Source of the DNA: Thiobacillus sp.
Lineage (GTDB): Bacteria > Pseudomonadota > Gammaproteobacteria > Burkholderiales > Thiobacillaceae
Length of the DNA: 64,000 nt
Direction of reading: 5' to 3'
Assembly (NCBI GenBank): GCA_030692355.1
Contig: JAUYCF010000076.1
Span: 1 to 64,000 of the forward strand
Position 1 is the first letter of the stretch. Every line of letters starts with the position of its first letter. The notes beneath the pieces are model-generated. The model did not search any database. It was given only the letters and a program-made list of their open reading frames with translations, and was not told the origin of the DNA. A program made the position numbers and the translations under genes. Of the stretch, positions 44,429 through 52,499 are shown piece after piece.

Positions 44429-45847
44429 TTATTCCTCAATTCCGTAGCGCTTGACCTTGCGCCACAACGTCGATTTGTCGATTCCGAGGATTTCCGCCGC
44501 CAGCGCGCGGTCGCCGTGCGTCTCGCGCAGGGTCTTGCGGATGAAATAGGCCTCCACTTCGTCAAGGCTTTGCGGCGGCAGATAGTCGAGGGCGCGGCCG
44601 CGCGGGTCCTTATGTTCGGTCAGCCGCGGCGGCAGCACATCGGCATCGATATGATCCGACTCGGCAAGAATGATCATGCGCTGGATGATGTTTTCCAGTT
44701 CGCGCACGTTGCCGGGCCAGTCATAACGCATCAGCGCGCCGAGCACGGTGGTGCTGACGCCGCCGATGTGCTTGCCGAGGCGCAACGAATGCTTGTTCAG
44801 CAGATAGTAGGTCAGCAGCGCGATATCCTCGCGCCGCTCGCGCAGCGGCGGAACGCTGATCTCCATCACCGACAGACGATAGAAGAGGTCTTCACGAAAC
44901 TGGCCGCTTTCCACCAGTTCGGGGATCGGCCGGTTGCTGGCGGCGATCACGCGGACATCGACGTGGACGGGTTCGGTGGCGCCGGTCGGGTAGAAACTGC
45001 CGTCCTGCAGCACGCGCAGCAGCTTGGCCTGCAACGCCAGCGGGGCATTGTTGATCTCGTCGAGGAACAGGGTGCCGCCATCGGCAACCTCGAACAGGCC
45101 GGGCTTGTTGCGCTCGGCGCCGGTAAAGGAACCCTTGCGAAAGCCGAACAGCTCGCTTTCGATCAGGTTTTCCGGGATCGCCGCGCAGTTGATGGCGACG
45201 AAGGACTTGTCGCGGCGCTTGCCGCGCTGGTGGATCTGGCGTGCCACCAGCTCTTTGCCGCTGCCGCTTTCACCGAAGATCAACACACTGGAGTCGTAGG
45301 CGGCGGCGGCGTCGATCAGGCGGTCGACCCGTTCCTTCGCCTGGGACTGGCCGATGATCTCGCCGCTTTCCTCGTAGGCACGGCTTTGCCGACGCAGGCG
45401 CTGGTTCTCGGTCGAGAGCAGGTAAAAACCGAGCGCCTTTTCCACTACGCAGCGCAGCTTGATGGTGTCGAACGGCTTCTGGACGTAATCGTAGGCGCCT
45501 TCCTTGAGGGCGTCGATGGCGGACTCGATGGTGGCATGGCCGGTGATCAGCACGACCTGGGTCTGCGGGTCATGCGATTTCACGAACTTGAGCAGATCGA
45601 GACCATCGGCGCCCGGCATGCGGAGATCGGAGAGCACGACGGCGACGTCGTTGTTTTCGAGGAAATCCATCGCCTCGTGCGCGTTCTCGGCGCTGGCCAC
45701 CTTGAACGTCATCGACGACTCGGCCAGCACGGCGAGGATCAGCTCACGCATGTTGCGGTCATCCTCGGTAACCAGAATGGTCGGGATGGCATCGGCCATG
45801 CCGGCATCCTTGTCATTGCCGCGTGGAGCGGAGGCATCCTGTTTCAT
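44429..45847 (-). CDS. Sigma54-dependent NtrC-family response regulator
   Basis: 472 residues from ATG 45847, in ATGA overlap with the kinase stop; the track start 45895 lies within the kinase. Receiver domain with VTEDDRNMREL and phospho-acceptor in SDLRMPGADG, AAA+ domain with Walker A GESGSGKE, sigma54-contact loop GSFTGA (consensus GAFTGA), Walker B GGTLFLDEINN and arginine-finger region, and a Fis-type HTH ALAAEILGIDKSTLWRKVKRYG. It probably activates the two sigma54-type promoters at 49.46 and 55.46 kb in the adjacent cytochrome/sulfur locus; that link is inference. Confidence 0.92.
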   Translation of the reverse strand: MKQDASAPRGNDKDAGMADAIPTILVTEDDRNMRELILAVLAESSMTFKVASAENAHEAMDFLENNDVAVVLSDLRMPGADGLDLLKFVKSHDPQTQVVLITGHATIESAIDALKEGAYDYVQKPFDTIKLRCVVEKALGFYLLSTENQRLRRQSRAYEESGEIIGQSQAKERVDRLIDAAAAYDSSVLIFGESGSGKELVARQIHQRGKRRDKSFVAINCAAIPENLIESELFGFRKGSFTGAERNKPGLFEVADGGTLFLDEINNAPLALQAKLLRVLQDGSFYPTGATEPVHVDVRVIAASNRPIPELVESGQFREDLFYRLSVMEISVPPLRERREDIALLTYYLLNKHSLRLGKHIGGVSTTVLGALMRYDWPGNVRELENIIQRMIILAESDHIDADVLPPRLTEHKDPRGRALDYLPPQSLDEVEAYFIRKTLRETHGDRALAAEILGIDKSTLWRKVKRYGIEE

Positions 45848-47289
45848 GATTTTGCCCGTTCCAGGTCGACTGCCGGCAGTTTGACGATAAAACACGCGCC
45901 TTCGCCATTCGCGGCATCATAAGCAATAAAGCCGCCACGTTTTGTAACGATTGCCTGGCTGATGGACAGGCCAAGCCCGGAGCCATGCCCGACGTCCTTG
46001 GTGGAAAAGAAGGGGTCGAACAAGCGCTTGCGGATATCCTGCGGCACGCCCGGGCCATTGTCCGAAATCGCGATGGCGGCATAGGCGTCCTCCGCCCAGG
46101 TGCGCACGACGATGCGCGGCGACGATGTCTTGTCGAGCGCGTCGATGGCATTGACCAGCAGGTTGCTCAAAACGATGTCGATCTGGCCGCACCCCCCCTC
46201 GACAACCAGCGTTTCCGGGCACAGGTCCAGCACGATTTCGATCCGGTAGCGTTTAAGCCTGCAATTGATGAATGTCTCGGTCAACTCTTGTGCCAGCTGG
46301 TTCAGATCGCAGGTCTCGCCGCTGCACTTGTCCTTGCGCGCGTAGTCGAGCAATTCCTGCACCACGCGCGAGCAGCGCTGCGTCTCGTCGGCGATGATGC
46401 GGGCATAGCCCGCCAGTTTTGGATGCCCGGCCGCGCCCCGGTCGAGCAGTTGCGCATAGCCAAGTATATTGCCAAGGGGCGTGTTCAGTTCGTGCGCGAC
46501 GCCGGCTGCCAGCTGGCCCATCGCCACCAGCTTCTCGCGCGTCGCAACGCTTTCCATCAGTTGGCGATATTCGGTGATGTCCTGCAGGATCAACACGCCG
46601 CCCATGTCGTTTTCCTCATCGCTATAGAAGGCGAGGTTGAGCGAGAAAAAACGCTTGCCGCCCCCGACGTTGAGGGCAATTTCCTGGTTTCGGATCATGT
46701 GCTTGTAGAGAAAGGCATCGCGCAGCAGTTCACGGTCGTGCTCGTTGACGTCGAGCAGTTCGAACAGGTTTGCGCCGATCAGCGCGCCCGGCCGGACTCC
46801 GAACAGCGCATCCGCCTGGCGGTTGGCGATGGTGACGCGCAAATCGTCGGCCAGACTCAGCAGGGCGCCCGGCAGGCTTTGCAGAATGGTGTTGCTGCGG
46901 TTGCGCTCGTTGAGAAAGCGCCCCTGACATTCCTCCACGGTCTGGAACATCATCCGCAGCGTGGCGATGGTGGTGTTGTATTCCGGTATCAGGCGGCCGA
47001 TGCTGGTCCATGCGTAGGGTTCGGCCGAGGCCGGCTCCAGCAGACCTTCGCGCGCGTGAAGAATGCCAAGCTCAAGCCGCCTCAGCGCGGCCCGTTCGCC
47101 AAGCAGGCGCACGATCAGATAGGCGAACAGGGCGGCCAGCAGGAAACCGGATAGCCAGAGCAGGTGCGATTCATTCCAGAAAGGACCCAAAAAGGCATAC
47201 AGCAGGCCGGCCAGCAATGCAATCGCGGCCGGCAGCAGGTGGCCGGGAAAGATTGAAATGAAGGGGCGCCGGTTGGCTGTCCCCCGCAA
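45844..47289 (-). CDS. Membrane sensor histidine kinase with PAS domain
   Basis: 481 residues: two TM helices with almost no periplasmic loop (about 18-35 and 42-63), linker, PAS domain (about 125-235), HisKA with H-box AAGVAHELNTPLGNILG, and HATPase with N-box NLLVNAIDAL, DNGPGVP and GSGLGLSIS. The cue is probably membrane or cytoplasmic (redox or quinone state possible). The start is unclear: the track uses TTG 47289 without an SD, whereas AAGAGG sits 7 nt before an in-frame ATC at 47304. Cognate of the overlapping NtrC-type regulator. Confidence 0.9.
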   Translation of the reverse strand: MRGTANRRPFISIFPGHLLPAAIALLAGLLYAFLGPFWNESHLLWLSGFLLAALFAYLIVRLLGERAALRRLELGILHAREGLLEPASAEPYAWTSIGRLIPEYNTTIATLRMMFQTVEECQGRFLNERNRSNTILQSLPGALLSLADDLRVTIANRQADALFGVRPGALIGANLFELLDVNEHDRELLRDAFLYKHMIRNQEIALNVGGGKRFFSLNLAFYSDEENDMGGVLILQDITEYRQLMESVATREKLVAMGQLAAGVAHELNTPLGNILGYAQLLDRGAAGHPKLAGYARIIADETQRCSRVVQELLDYARKDKCSGETCDLNQLAQELTETFINCRLKRYRIEIVLDLCPETLVVEGGCGQIDIVLSNLLVNAIDALDKTSSPRIVVRTWAEDAYAAIAISDNGPGVPQDIRKRLFDPFFSTKDVGHGSGLGLSISQAIVTKRGGFIAYDAANGEGACFIVKLPAVDLERAKS

Positions 47290-47340
47290 ACTCAGCGATT
47301 TGATGGCAATACCTCTTGACTACTTGATTGGCACAACACG

Positions 47341-47376
47341 AAAAAAAACACGGCCGCCAGTCACCGGGCGGCCGTG
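47341..47376 (-). terminator. Rho-independent terminator after the porin gene
   Basis: On the minus strand CACGGCCGCC-CGGTGACT-GGCGGCCGTG (perfect 10-bp stem, 8-base loop) is followed by eight Ts. It lies 23 bp past the porin stop and ends the cytochrome-porin transcript before the kinase gene, which must therefore have its own promoter. Confidence 0.95.
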
Positions 47377-47398
47377 CAGAACCACTGCAAGAGACGGA

Positions 47399-48592
47399 TC
47401 AGAAGACGAACTGCAGGCCAAGCGTGGCCTGATTATAATCCTGCAGCGCCGGGTTGGTCGGGTGTTCGGTATCGAAGGAAATATCCGCGTACTCGAAGCT
47501 GACCTTCAACTTCTGTCCGTCCAGATAGTAGTTCGCACCGACGCTGTTCCATTTCTGGTCGTGATACTCGACACCGCCGTCCTTGACGCCGTAATCGGAC
47601 TTCTCGTGACGAGCGAAGAACTGCAGACGACCCTTGCCGACCTTGTTGGGCAGCATGTAACCGGCCTTGACGTAATAGCCCTCGAGATCGCTGTTGACGG
47701 GCAGTGCGGGATCCGGACTCATATTGGTGGCGCCACCGGTGTCGTACTCGAAGACCGCGCCGGACAGCGTGTAGACCCCGCTCGCAGTCGGGTACTCCAT
47801 GAACGCGTCCACCGTCCATGCCTTGTAATCCTTGATGTCGCTACGCGCAACATAGTTGCCGTAGGCGACGCCTTCCTGCATATCGTAGGCGGCGCCAACG
47901 GTCAGCACCTTCTTCGTTCCCAGGTAGGTGCCCAGATAGCCGTAGTTGAATTCCGGCTCCCAGAAGCTGTAATGCACGCGGGTAGTCAGGCGCGGATTGT
48001 CCTCGGCCACTTCGTTGCCCTCGCGGCCGTCGGCAATCATGACGCGATACTGGAATTTGGCATCCAGCAGGTTGCCCCAGACCGCCAGACCGGTATCGCG
48101 GCTGCCGCCGAACGGCGTGTAGGAGAGCACCTCGGCACGGTCCATGGTCAGCGGCTCCAGGCACGCCTCCAGGTTCTCCCGCGAAAAGGTGTTCTTGAAG
48201 CGGCCGGCAATGAAGCGCACCTCATCGCGATAGTCCATGGTCACATAAGCGTCGCGGTAATAGACGCTCTTGTTGTCCTCGCCGAGCTTGCTGTCGTTGC
48301 CGGCCTCGATCTGCGCATAAAAACCCACGAAGTCGTTGTACTGGCCGGAAAAGGTCAGGCGGTTGCGGCGCAAAAAAGCATCGTTCGACGAACCGTTATC
48401 GGTTGCAGAAGTGAATCCTTTGTGCTGCAACCACCCCTGCAGGGCGTAGGTAAAGGTGAGCGAACCCTCCTCGCCGAACTCGATGGTGGGACCAGCCGCT
48501 GCGCCCAGCGGCAGCAAACCGGCGAGCAGGCCAACAGCACAGGCACGGGACAGCGGGGAAACAGTATTGCGCGGGACGGTCAGAATTTTCAT
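47399..48592 (-). CDS. Outer-membrane porin of the phosphate-selective porin O/P type
   Basis: 397 residues with signal peptide (ACAVGLLAGLLPLGAAA) and a barrel of amphipathic strands (LRRNRLTFSGQYNDFVGFYAQIEAG, RDAYVTMDYRDEVRFIAGRFKNTFSREN) ending in LGLQFVF with C-terminal Phe. The GRFKNTFS...LEACLEPLTMDRAEVLSYTP pattern is that of Porin O/P-like proteins. Last gene of the triheme cytochrome unit, with a strong terminator after it. By position and partners it may correspond to Geobacter ExtI; the sequence relation is from memory and untested. Confidence 0.8.
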   Translation of the reverse strand: MKILTVPRNTVSPLSRACAVGLLAGLLPLGAAAGPTIEFGEEGSLTFTYALQGWLQHKGFTSATDNGSSNDAFLRRNRLTFSGQYNDFVGFYAQIEAGNDSKLGEDNKSVYYRDAYVTMDYRDEVRFIAGRFKNTFSRENLEACLEPLTMDRAEVLSYTPFGGSRDTGLAVWGNLLDAKFQYRVMIADGREGNEVAEDNPRLTTRVHYSFWEPEFNYGYLGTYLGTKKVLTVGAAYDMQEGVAYGNYVARSDIKDYKAWTVDAFMEYPTASGVYTLSGAVFEYDTGGATNMSPDPALPVNSDLEGYYVKAGYMLPNKVGKGRLQFFARHEKSDYGVKDGGVEYHDQKWNSVGANYYLDGQKLKVSFEYADISFDTEHPTNPALQDYNQATLGLQFVF

Positions 48593-48593
48593 G

Positions 48594-49097
48594 TTATTTC
48601 GCTCCTGGAATGGCTTGATAAGCGCCCTGCACCCTGGTCAGGTCACCCTTATGGCAGCTGCCGCAGGCGTCAGCCGTGTTGTCACGAGGCTTGGCGAGCA
48701 TTTTCGCGTGCGCCACTTCTTGCTTCATGATTCTCGAATTCCCCTTGTGGCAGCCTACGCACGAGTTGTTCACCTTGGCGTGCTGCGCATGCCAGGGCGC
48801 CTTGGCGGCATCCATTTCGGGCGCTGCCGCGCGCTTGCCATTGTGGCACTTGAAGCAACTCGAAGCGCCCAGGCCGCAGGCATTGGCGAGAGAAATCGGC
48901 GACAGCCGCGCCGCGCCTTCCGCCAGCGCCGCCGTAGCCTCGCCCCCCCAACCCGTGGCCGCAAGCCCGGTCGAATCTTCAGCGTGCTTGCCAGCCAGGC
49001 CGGTGAACATTGCGACACCCAGGCCAAACAGCGACAGCATGACGCCACCGCGCCAGATTTTTCCCAACAGACTACCCTTACCTTGGTTGCGCTTCAT
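48594..49097 (-). CDS. Periplasmic triheme c-type cytochrome
   Basis: 167 residues with an N-terminal signal or anchor (GGVMLSLFGLGVAMFTGLAG, about 17-36) and three heme sites: CFKCH (81-85), CVGCH (113-117), CGSCH (145-149), with scattered His residues available as distal ligands (HAQH, HAK). AGGAGAAGGG is a strong SD for ATG 49097. Only 1-2 bp separate it from the porin gene. It could carry electrons across the periplasm to or from the porin complex. Confidence 0.88.
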   Translation of the reverse strand: MKRNQGKGSLLGKIWRGGVMLSLFGLGVAMFTGLAGKHAEDSTGLAATGWGGEATAALAEGAARLSPISLANACGLGASSCFKCHNGKRAAAPEMDAAKAPWHAQHAKVNNSCVGCHKGNSRIMKQEVAHAKMLAKPRDNTADACGSCHKGDLTRVQGAYQAIPGAK

Positions 49098-49350
49098 CTA
49101 CCCTTCTCCTTTGCTCGTCACGAGTTGCGGGAAGCCCGTCCAGATTATCCAGACGGGCGCCTTCCGATTGCTTGAACCGATCATCCCATGCCTTGCGTAT
49201 CTCCGCCTCGCTCGTACCCGAAGCGCATGTGCATGCCAGCCCGTTGCCGCGGTATTTGAGCCTGGGCTGCTCCGGCTCGGCCGCCGCAACGGCCGGTGCC
49301 GCCAACAGCAGGGCAAGGGCCATTAAATTCACTGCACCAGTCGATCGCAT
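49078..49350 (-). CDS. Small secreted protein with ACTCASG motif, unknown function
   Basis: 90 residues from ATG 49350 (the track's GTG 49365 adds five residues). Signal peptide MRSTGAVNLMALALLLAAPAVAAA, then RLKYRGNGLACTCASGTSEAEIRKAWDDRF. The CxC pair could bind metal, sulfur or form a disulfide. Its 3' end overlaps the triheme cytochrome gene by 20 bp, so the two are translationally coupled. First gene after the 49.46-kb sigma54-type promoter. I do not recognise the family. Confidence 0.65.
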   Translation of the reverse strand: MRSTGAVNLMALALLLAAPAVAAAEPEQPRLKYRGNGLACTCASGTSEAEIRKAWDDRFKQSEGARLDNLDGLPATRDEQRRRVDEAQPR

Positions 49351-49463
49351 GGGTTTCCGGTTCACCTCTGTCTTATCGACACCCTACCAAAGCACAAGCC
49401 ATGCCAGAAGCCATTATCCCTATATAACAACAGCTTATTGCAATACCGCAAGCCCGCTTAGAT

Positions 49464-49479
49464 TGCACAATACGTGCCA
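49464..49479 (-). promoter_or_regulatory. Sigma54-type -24/-12 promoter for the cytochrome-porin unit
   Basis: Minus-strand TGGCACG-TATT-GTGCA has GG and GC separated by exactly 10 nt and a perfect -24 element; the -12 reads GTGC instead of the usual TTGC. The predicted start near 49453 is about 100 nt before ATG 49350. Palindromes ATTGCAAT sit on both sides (49437-49444 and 49498-49505). The whole gene-free gap is 49351-49589. The promoter matches the one at 55.46 kb in both variant positions. Confidence 0.7.
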
Positions 49480-49589
49480 TGAACAGCGATCTTTCAAATT
49501 GCAATCGGTACCGGGATGGCAGCAGTTCACCACTGGACGAATCGCGCGCGCCCCAGCAGCCTTACCGGGTTCGCTCGCAGCCGGGTTAC

Positions 49590-50816
49590 TCACCGATCCA
49601 CGCCCGCCTCAATACGCAACAACTCATAGCGTGCCGCCACAGCCTCGGCGAGCGCCTGCCGCAACAACGGTACCGCGGCAGCCGGCAACTGGTCGGCACG
49701 GCTCAGACTATCACGGTAGATGCGCTCGTAATGCTCGGCCGGCAGCACCCGCATGACCAGTACCACGCGCCAGTCGCTGCCCGGCGCTGTGAAGGGCTGC
49801 CGAAAATCGCGCGCCTCACCGGCGGGGATGCGGGTATCGAACAGCTCCCGCGTGATCGGCGTATCGACCTGCCAGCCGATCACCTGGCGCCCCAGTTCGA
49901 AGATGCCGCCATCGGCAGCGTGGCGGTAAAACGCAAGCTCGACCTTCGGCACCATGTAGGTCGGAAAATGATGGCCCGCGCCGCTATTGCGAACGTTCGC
50001 CCGCGCCTCGTAGCGGCCGTCGCCAAGCGCATGCAGCTTCAACGATACATCGATCGCCCGTCGCGTCATCTCCGGATCGTGAATACCGCGCCAGAGGTGC
50101 CGGCGATCCGGCATATGGCAGGACTGGCAGGTCTGCTTGCCGGCCCCCTCCCTGGCGTACGGGCTGGCAAGCCATTGCCGGTAGGTGTCCTCCATCAATT
50201 TGCCGGCGATGCTCGGGCCGTCATCCGGAAACTGGTGGCAATGCGCGCAGAAGCGGCTGTCCCCGAAAGCCGTGGATACGGTAAAGCCGCCATGCGGGAT
50301 GTCGGCGGCGACCTCGGCGCGCGGCGGCGGCCCGAAGCGCTGGTGGCCGCGCACGTGGCAGGCCGCGCAAATCAGGCCCTGATGCCCCAGGTTGGCTTCG
50401 ACATAGTCCGGCGGCGGCTGCTTCGGTGCGTTCGGCCAGCCGTGCTCCAGCGCCAGCAGCGCTTTCTGCTCGGCCAGCGGCGCATGACAGCGCAGGCAAC
50501 GGTTGCCCTGATCCTGATCCATCAATTTGAGCTGCCAGCGCAAGCCGGGGCCCATTGCCTTGCTGTGCAGCGAGGTGCGCCAGGCCGCAAGCTGTTCGGT
50601 ATGGCACTGCCCGCAGGCCTCAGGACTGAGCGAGGCTTCCAGCGGCGAGAACGTGGCCGGCGGAGCACCCTGCGGCGGCATCGGTTCGGTCCAGTGCTTG
50701 CTTAAAAAGGCCTCGATCGCAGGCGCAGGCTTCTCGCCGCAACCTGACAGCAGTCCGAGCAGGAGCGGCAGGGTCGGCAGCACCCACGAGTGCCGCGTAT
50801 GAAAAAGGCGGTTCAA
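49590..50816 (-). CDS. Pentaheme c-type cytochrome lipoprotein
   Basis: I start this at TTG 50816 (MNRLFHTRHSWVLPTLPLLLGLLSGC), with GGAG 6 nt upstream. The track start 50876 would place the N-terminus on top of a terminator hairpin. 408 residues: lipobox LLSGC (Cys26), then five CxxCH sites (Cys68, 107, 150, 190, 230) and a C-terminal beta-rich domain with RNSGAGHHFPTYMVPK, found in other multiheme cytochromes. Probably outer-membrane attached and an electron relay between periplasm and surface. Lies between the rhodanese lipoprotein and the triheme cytochrome. Confidence 0.87.
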   Translation of the reverse strand: MNRLFHTRHSWVLPTLPLLLGLLSGCGEKPAPAIEAFLSKHWTEPMPPQGAPPATFSPLEASLSPEACGQCHTEQLAAWRTSLHSKAMGPGLRWQLKLMDQDQGNRCLRCHAPLAEQKALLALEHGWPNAPKQPPPDYVEANLGHQGLICAACHVRGHQRFGPPPRAEVAADIPHGGFTVSTAFGDSRFCAHCHQFPDDGPSIAGKLMEDTYRQWLASPYAREGAGKQTCQSCHMPDRRHLWRGIHDPEMTRRAIDVSLKLHALGDGRYEARANVRNSGAGHHFPTYMVPKVELAFYRHAADGGIFELGRQVIGWQVDTPITRELFDTRIPAGEARDFRQPFTAPGSDWRVVLVMRVLPAEHYERIYRDSLSRADQLPAAAVPLLRQALAEAVAARYELLRIEAGVDR

Positions 50817-50829
50817 ATCCAGCTCCACG

Positions 50830-50859
50830 AAAAAAAGGCCCACGAGAGTATCGTGGGCC
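50830..50859 (-). terminator. Rho-independent terminator after the rhodanese lipoprotein gene
   Basis: Minus-strand GGCCCACGA-TACTC-TCGTGGGCC (perfect 9-bp stem) followed by seven Ts, 31 bp beyond the rhodanese gene stop. It separates the tus/yeeE/rhodanese transcript from the pentaheme gene, whose TTG start lies just 14 bp past the T run. Some read-through would be needed unless the pentaheme gene has a promoter in this small gap. Confidence 0.9.
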
Positions 50860-50890
50860 AGAATAGGAGAAAGCAAGGTTCAGGAGGAAA

Positions 50891-52345
50891 TTAGCCGCCG
50901 CACGGGTTGGCGGGCGGGGCGCTGGTGCCGGCGGTCGGGATCACCTCGCCGTACTTGTAGGCCTTGTCCGCCTCGATGATGGCGTTGGAGGACTTGGCAT
51001 ACGCATCGGTGATGTAGCGCTGGGCCACCAGGGTCGGGCTCGATGCCGCGCGATAGAAGGACTTCGCGTCGGTGCGCCACGGCGAATCCTCGGGCAGGAT
51101 CGCATTGCCGGTCGCGTCGGTGATGACGCTTCCCGGGGTCAGCGAACTCCACTCCACCATCGCACCATCGTAGAAACGGGTCGGCTTGCCGAGAATCACG
51201 GCACTGGCGACGCCGGTGATCATCGCCCGGAAGGTCGTCTCGCAGTAGGTGTAGATGACGTCGCCCGGCTGGTACGCATTGCCGAAGCCGACCTGCTGGT
51301 AGTTTCCGGCGATGAAGCCGGCACCGCTGACGTTGCCGTCCAGGTAGGCCTGCAAATCCGCCTTATCCTTGTATCGATAACCTTCGGCGGCGACGAGCAT
51401 ATTGGTGAAGTCGAGCTGCAACGCGCCCCACGGATGGCCCTGACGCGAGCCGCTGTTCTGGAAGGTGGTCATGTAGTTCGCGACCGGGGTGATCGTGTTC
51501 GCAGTGCTGGTTTCGCCGGCACTGTATTGCGAAATGTTGCGCGCATCCCAGATGAAGACGCCGTCGTTCAGGACGTTGGTATCGCTCGCGGGCAGGACGC
51601 GCAGCATGTCGCCCACCGTCGCCTGAAGCTGCGTATTGTCAACCAGCAGATCTTTGACCGAGGCGTGTCCGTTGTTAGGCGCCGTGCTTGCGGTTGCCTG
51701 GAAGTCGCCAGCGCCCATGCCGTTGGTATTGATCCACTGGTTGCCGCCGTTGAGGATGGCCAGATTCTTCTTGTCGACGCCCCAGTAGCGCAGCGCGTAC
51801 CAGATTCGGCCCTGCGCCATCGCGTTGCCGGTGTTGCCGACGCCCATGGCGGCGACGATCATGTCGTTTTGCGGGTCGATGTCGTATTTCTTCAGCAACG
51901 CGTCCATGCTGGCGCCGTCCGGCACCATGCTCGCCGTCTCGATCACGCCGTTACTGCGGGTCTGAATCCACTCGCTGCCAGGCGAAAGATAGGTAAACAC
52001 GCTGGTCCCGTTCGGCTTGATGTATTCCACGCCCGCCGGGCACGCTGGAGTTGAAGTTGTTAGGCACCCTGAAACCTGCAGGATGACCAGCTTTCCGGTA
52101 ATTCCGGCCGGACGATTGGCAAGCCAGTTGTCTTTCCAGCGTTTGAGCGTCGCTGCGGTGATCAGGCCGTTTTCGTTCAGGTTGTAATCGTCGGCCGACA
52201 CCTGGGCGATCGCCGCCGGCGTGTTCACCGGAATTTGTGTCACCAGCGCTGTCGTGTCCTCGCCGCCGCCGCCGCAGCCCTGCAGGCCCAGCGCCATTGC
52301 CAGGACGGTCATGCCGGCCCAGCCCCTATTCATCTGCTTGTTCAT
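50891..52345 (-). CDS. Two-domain rhodanese-like lipoprotein (ExtH-like)
   Basis: 484 residues from ATG 52345 with a GGAGGA SD; the track start 52492 is in a GC-rich leader. Signal peptide with lipobox LGLQGC (Cys24). First rhodanese domain (about 50-215: MDALLKKYDIDPQNDMIVAAM...YALRYWGVDKKNLAILNGG) lacks a Cys at the active loop. The second (about 255-402: VFIWDARN, GHPWGALQLDF, YTYCETTFRA, RFYDGAMVEW) has the sulfur-carrying Cys368. Sulfurtransferase or selenium/sulfur binding at the outer membrane is likely. Resembles thiosulfate sulfurtransferases and, in context, Geobacter ExtH. Confidence 0.88.
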   Translation of the reverse strand: MNKQMNRGWAGMTVLAMALGLQGCGGGGEDTTALVTQIPVNTPAAIAQVSADDYNLNENGLITAATLKRWKDNWLANRPAGITGKLVILQVSGCLTTSTPACPAGVEYIKPNGTSVFTYLSPGSEWIQTRSNGVIETASMVPDGASMDALLKKYDIDPQNDMIVAAMGVGNTGNAMAQGRIWYALRYWGVDKKNLAILNGGNQWINTNGMGAGDFQATASTAPNNGHASVKDLLVDNTQLQATVGDMLRVLPASDTNVLNDGVFIWDARNISQYSAGETSTANTITPVANYMTTFQNSGSRQGHPWGALQLDFTNMLVAAEGYRYKDKADLQAYLDGNVSGAGFIAGNYQQVGFGNAYQPGDVIYTYCETTFRAMITGVASAVILGKPTRFYDGAMVEWSSLTPGSVITDATGNAILPEDSPWRTDAKSFYRAASSPTLVAQRYITDAYAKSSNAIIEADKAYKYGEVIPTAGTSAPPANPCGG

Positions 52346-52382
52346 TGAGAATCCTCCATCCATTATCAAGCCCGCGCCCACC

Positions 52383-52446
52383 TTGCCGGACGGCAAGACG
52401 GCGCACCCATAGCGGCCGGCCCGCCGGGGCCGGCGGTAAAACCGCC
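52383..52446. repeat. Series of small hairpins in the leader of the rhodanese gene
   Basis: TTGCCG-GA-CGGCAA (52383-52396), GCCGGC/GCCGGC (52415-52420 and 52429-52434) and GGCGGT-AAA-ACCGCC (52432-52446) lie in the 154-bp gap between the 61-residue gene and the lipoprotein start. The last two overlap and could be alternative folds. No U tract follows. They may mark an mRNA processing or stability boundary. Confidence 0.5.
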
Positions 52447-52499
52447 CGTCCCGGCCATGCACAACCTCCACCGCGACCATGGCCGCGGGCAAAACACTT

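Noticed and set aside
44027-45922. 631-codon plus-strand ORF antisense to gspC and the regulator
   Set aside because: Covers two genes supported by clear motifs.
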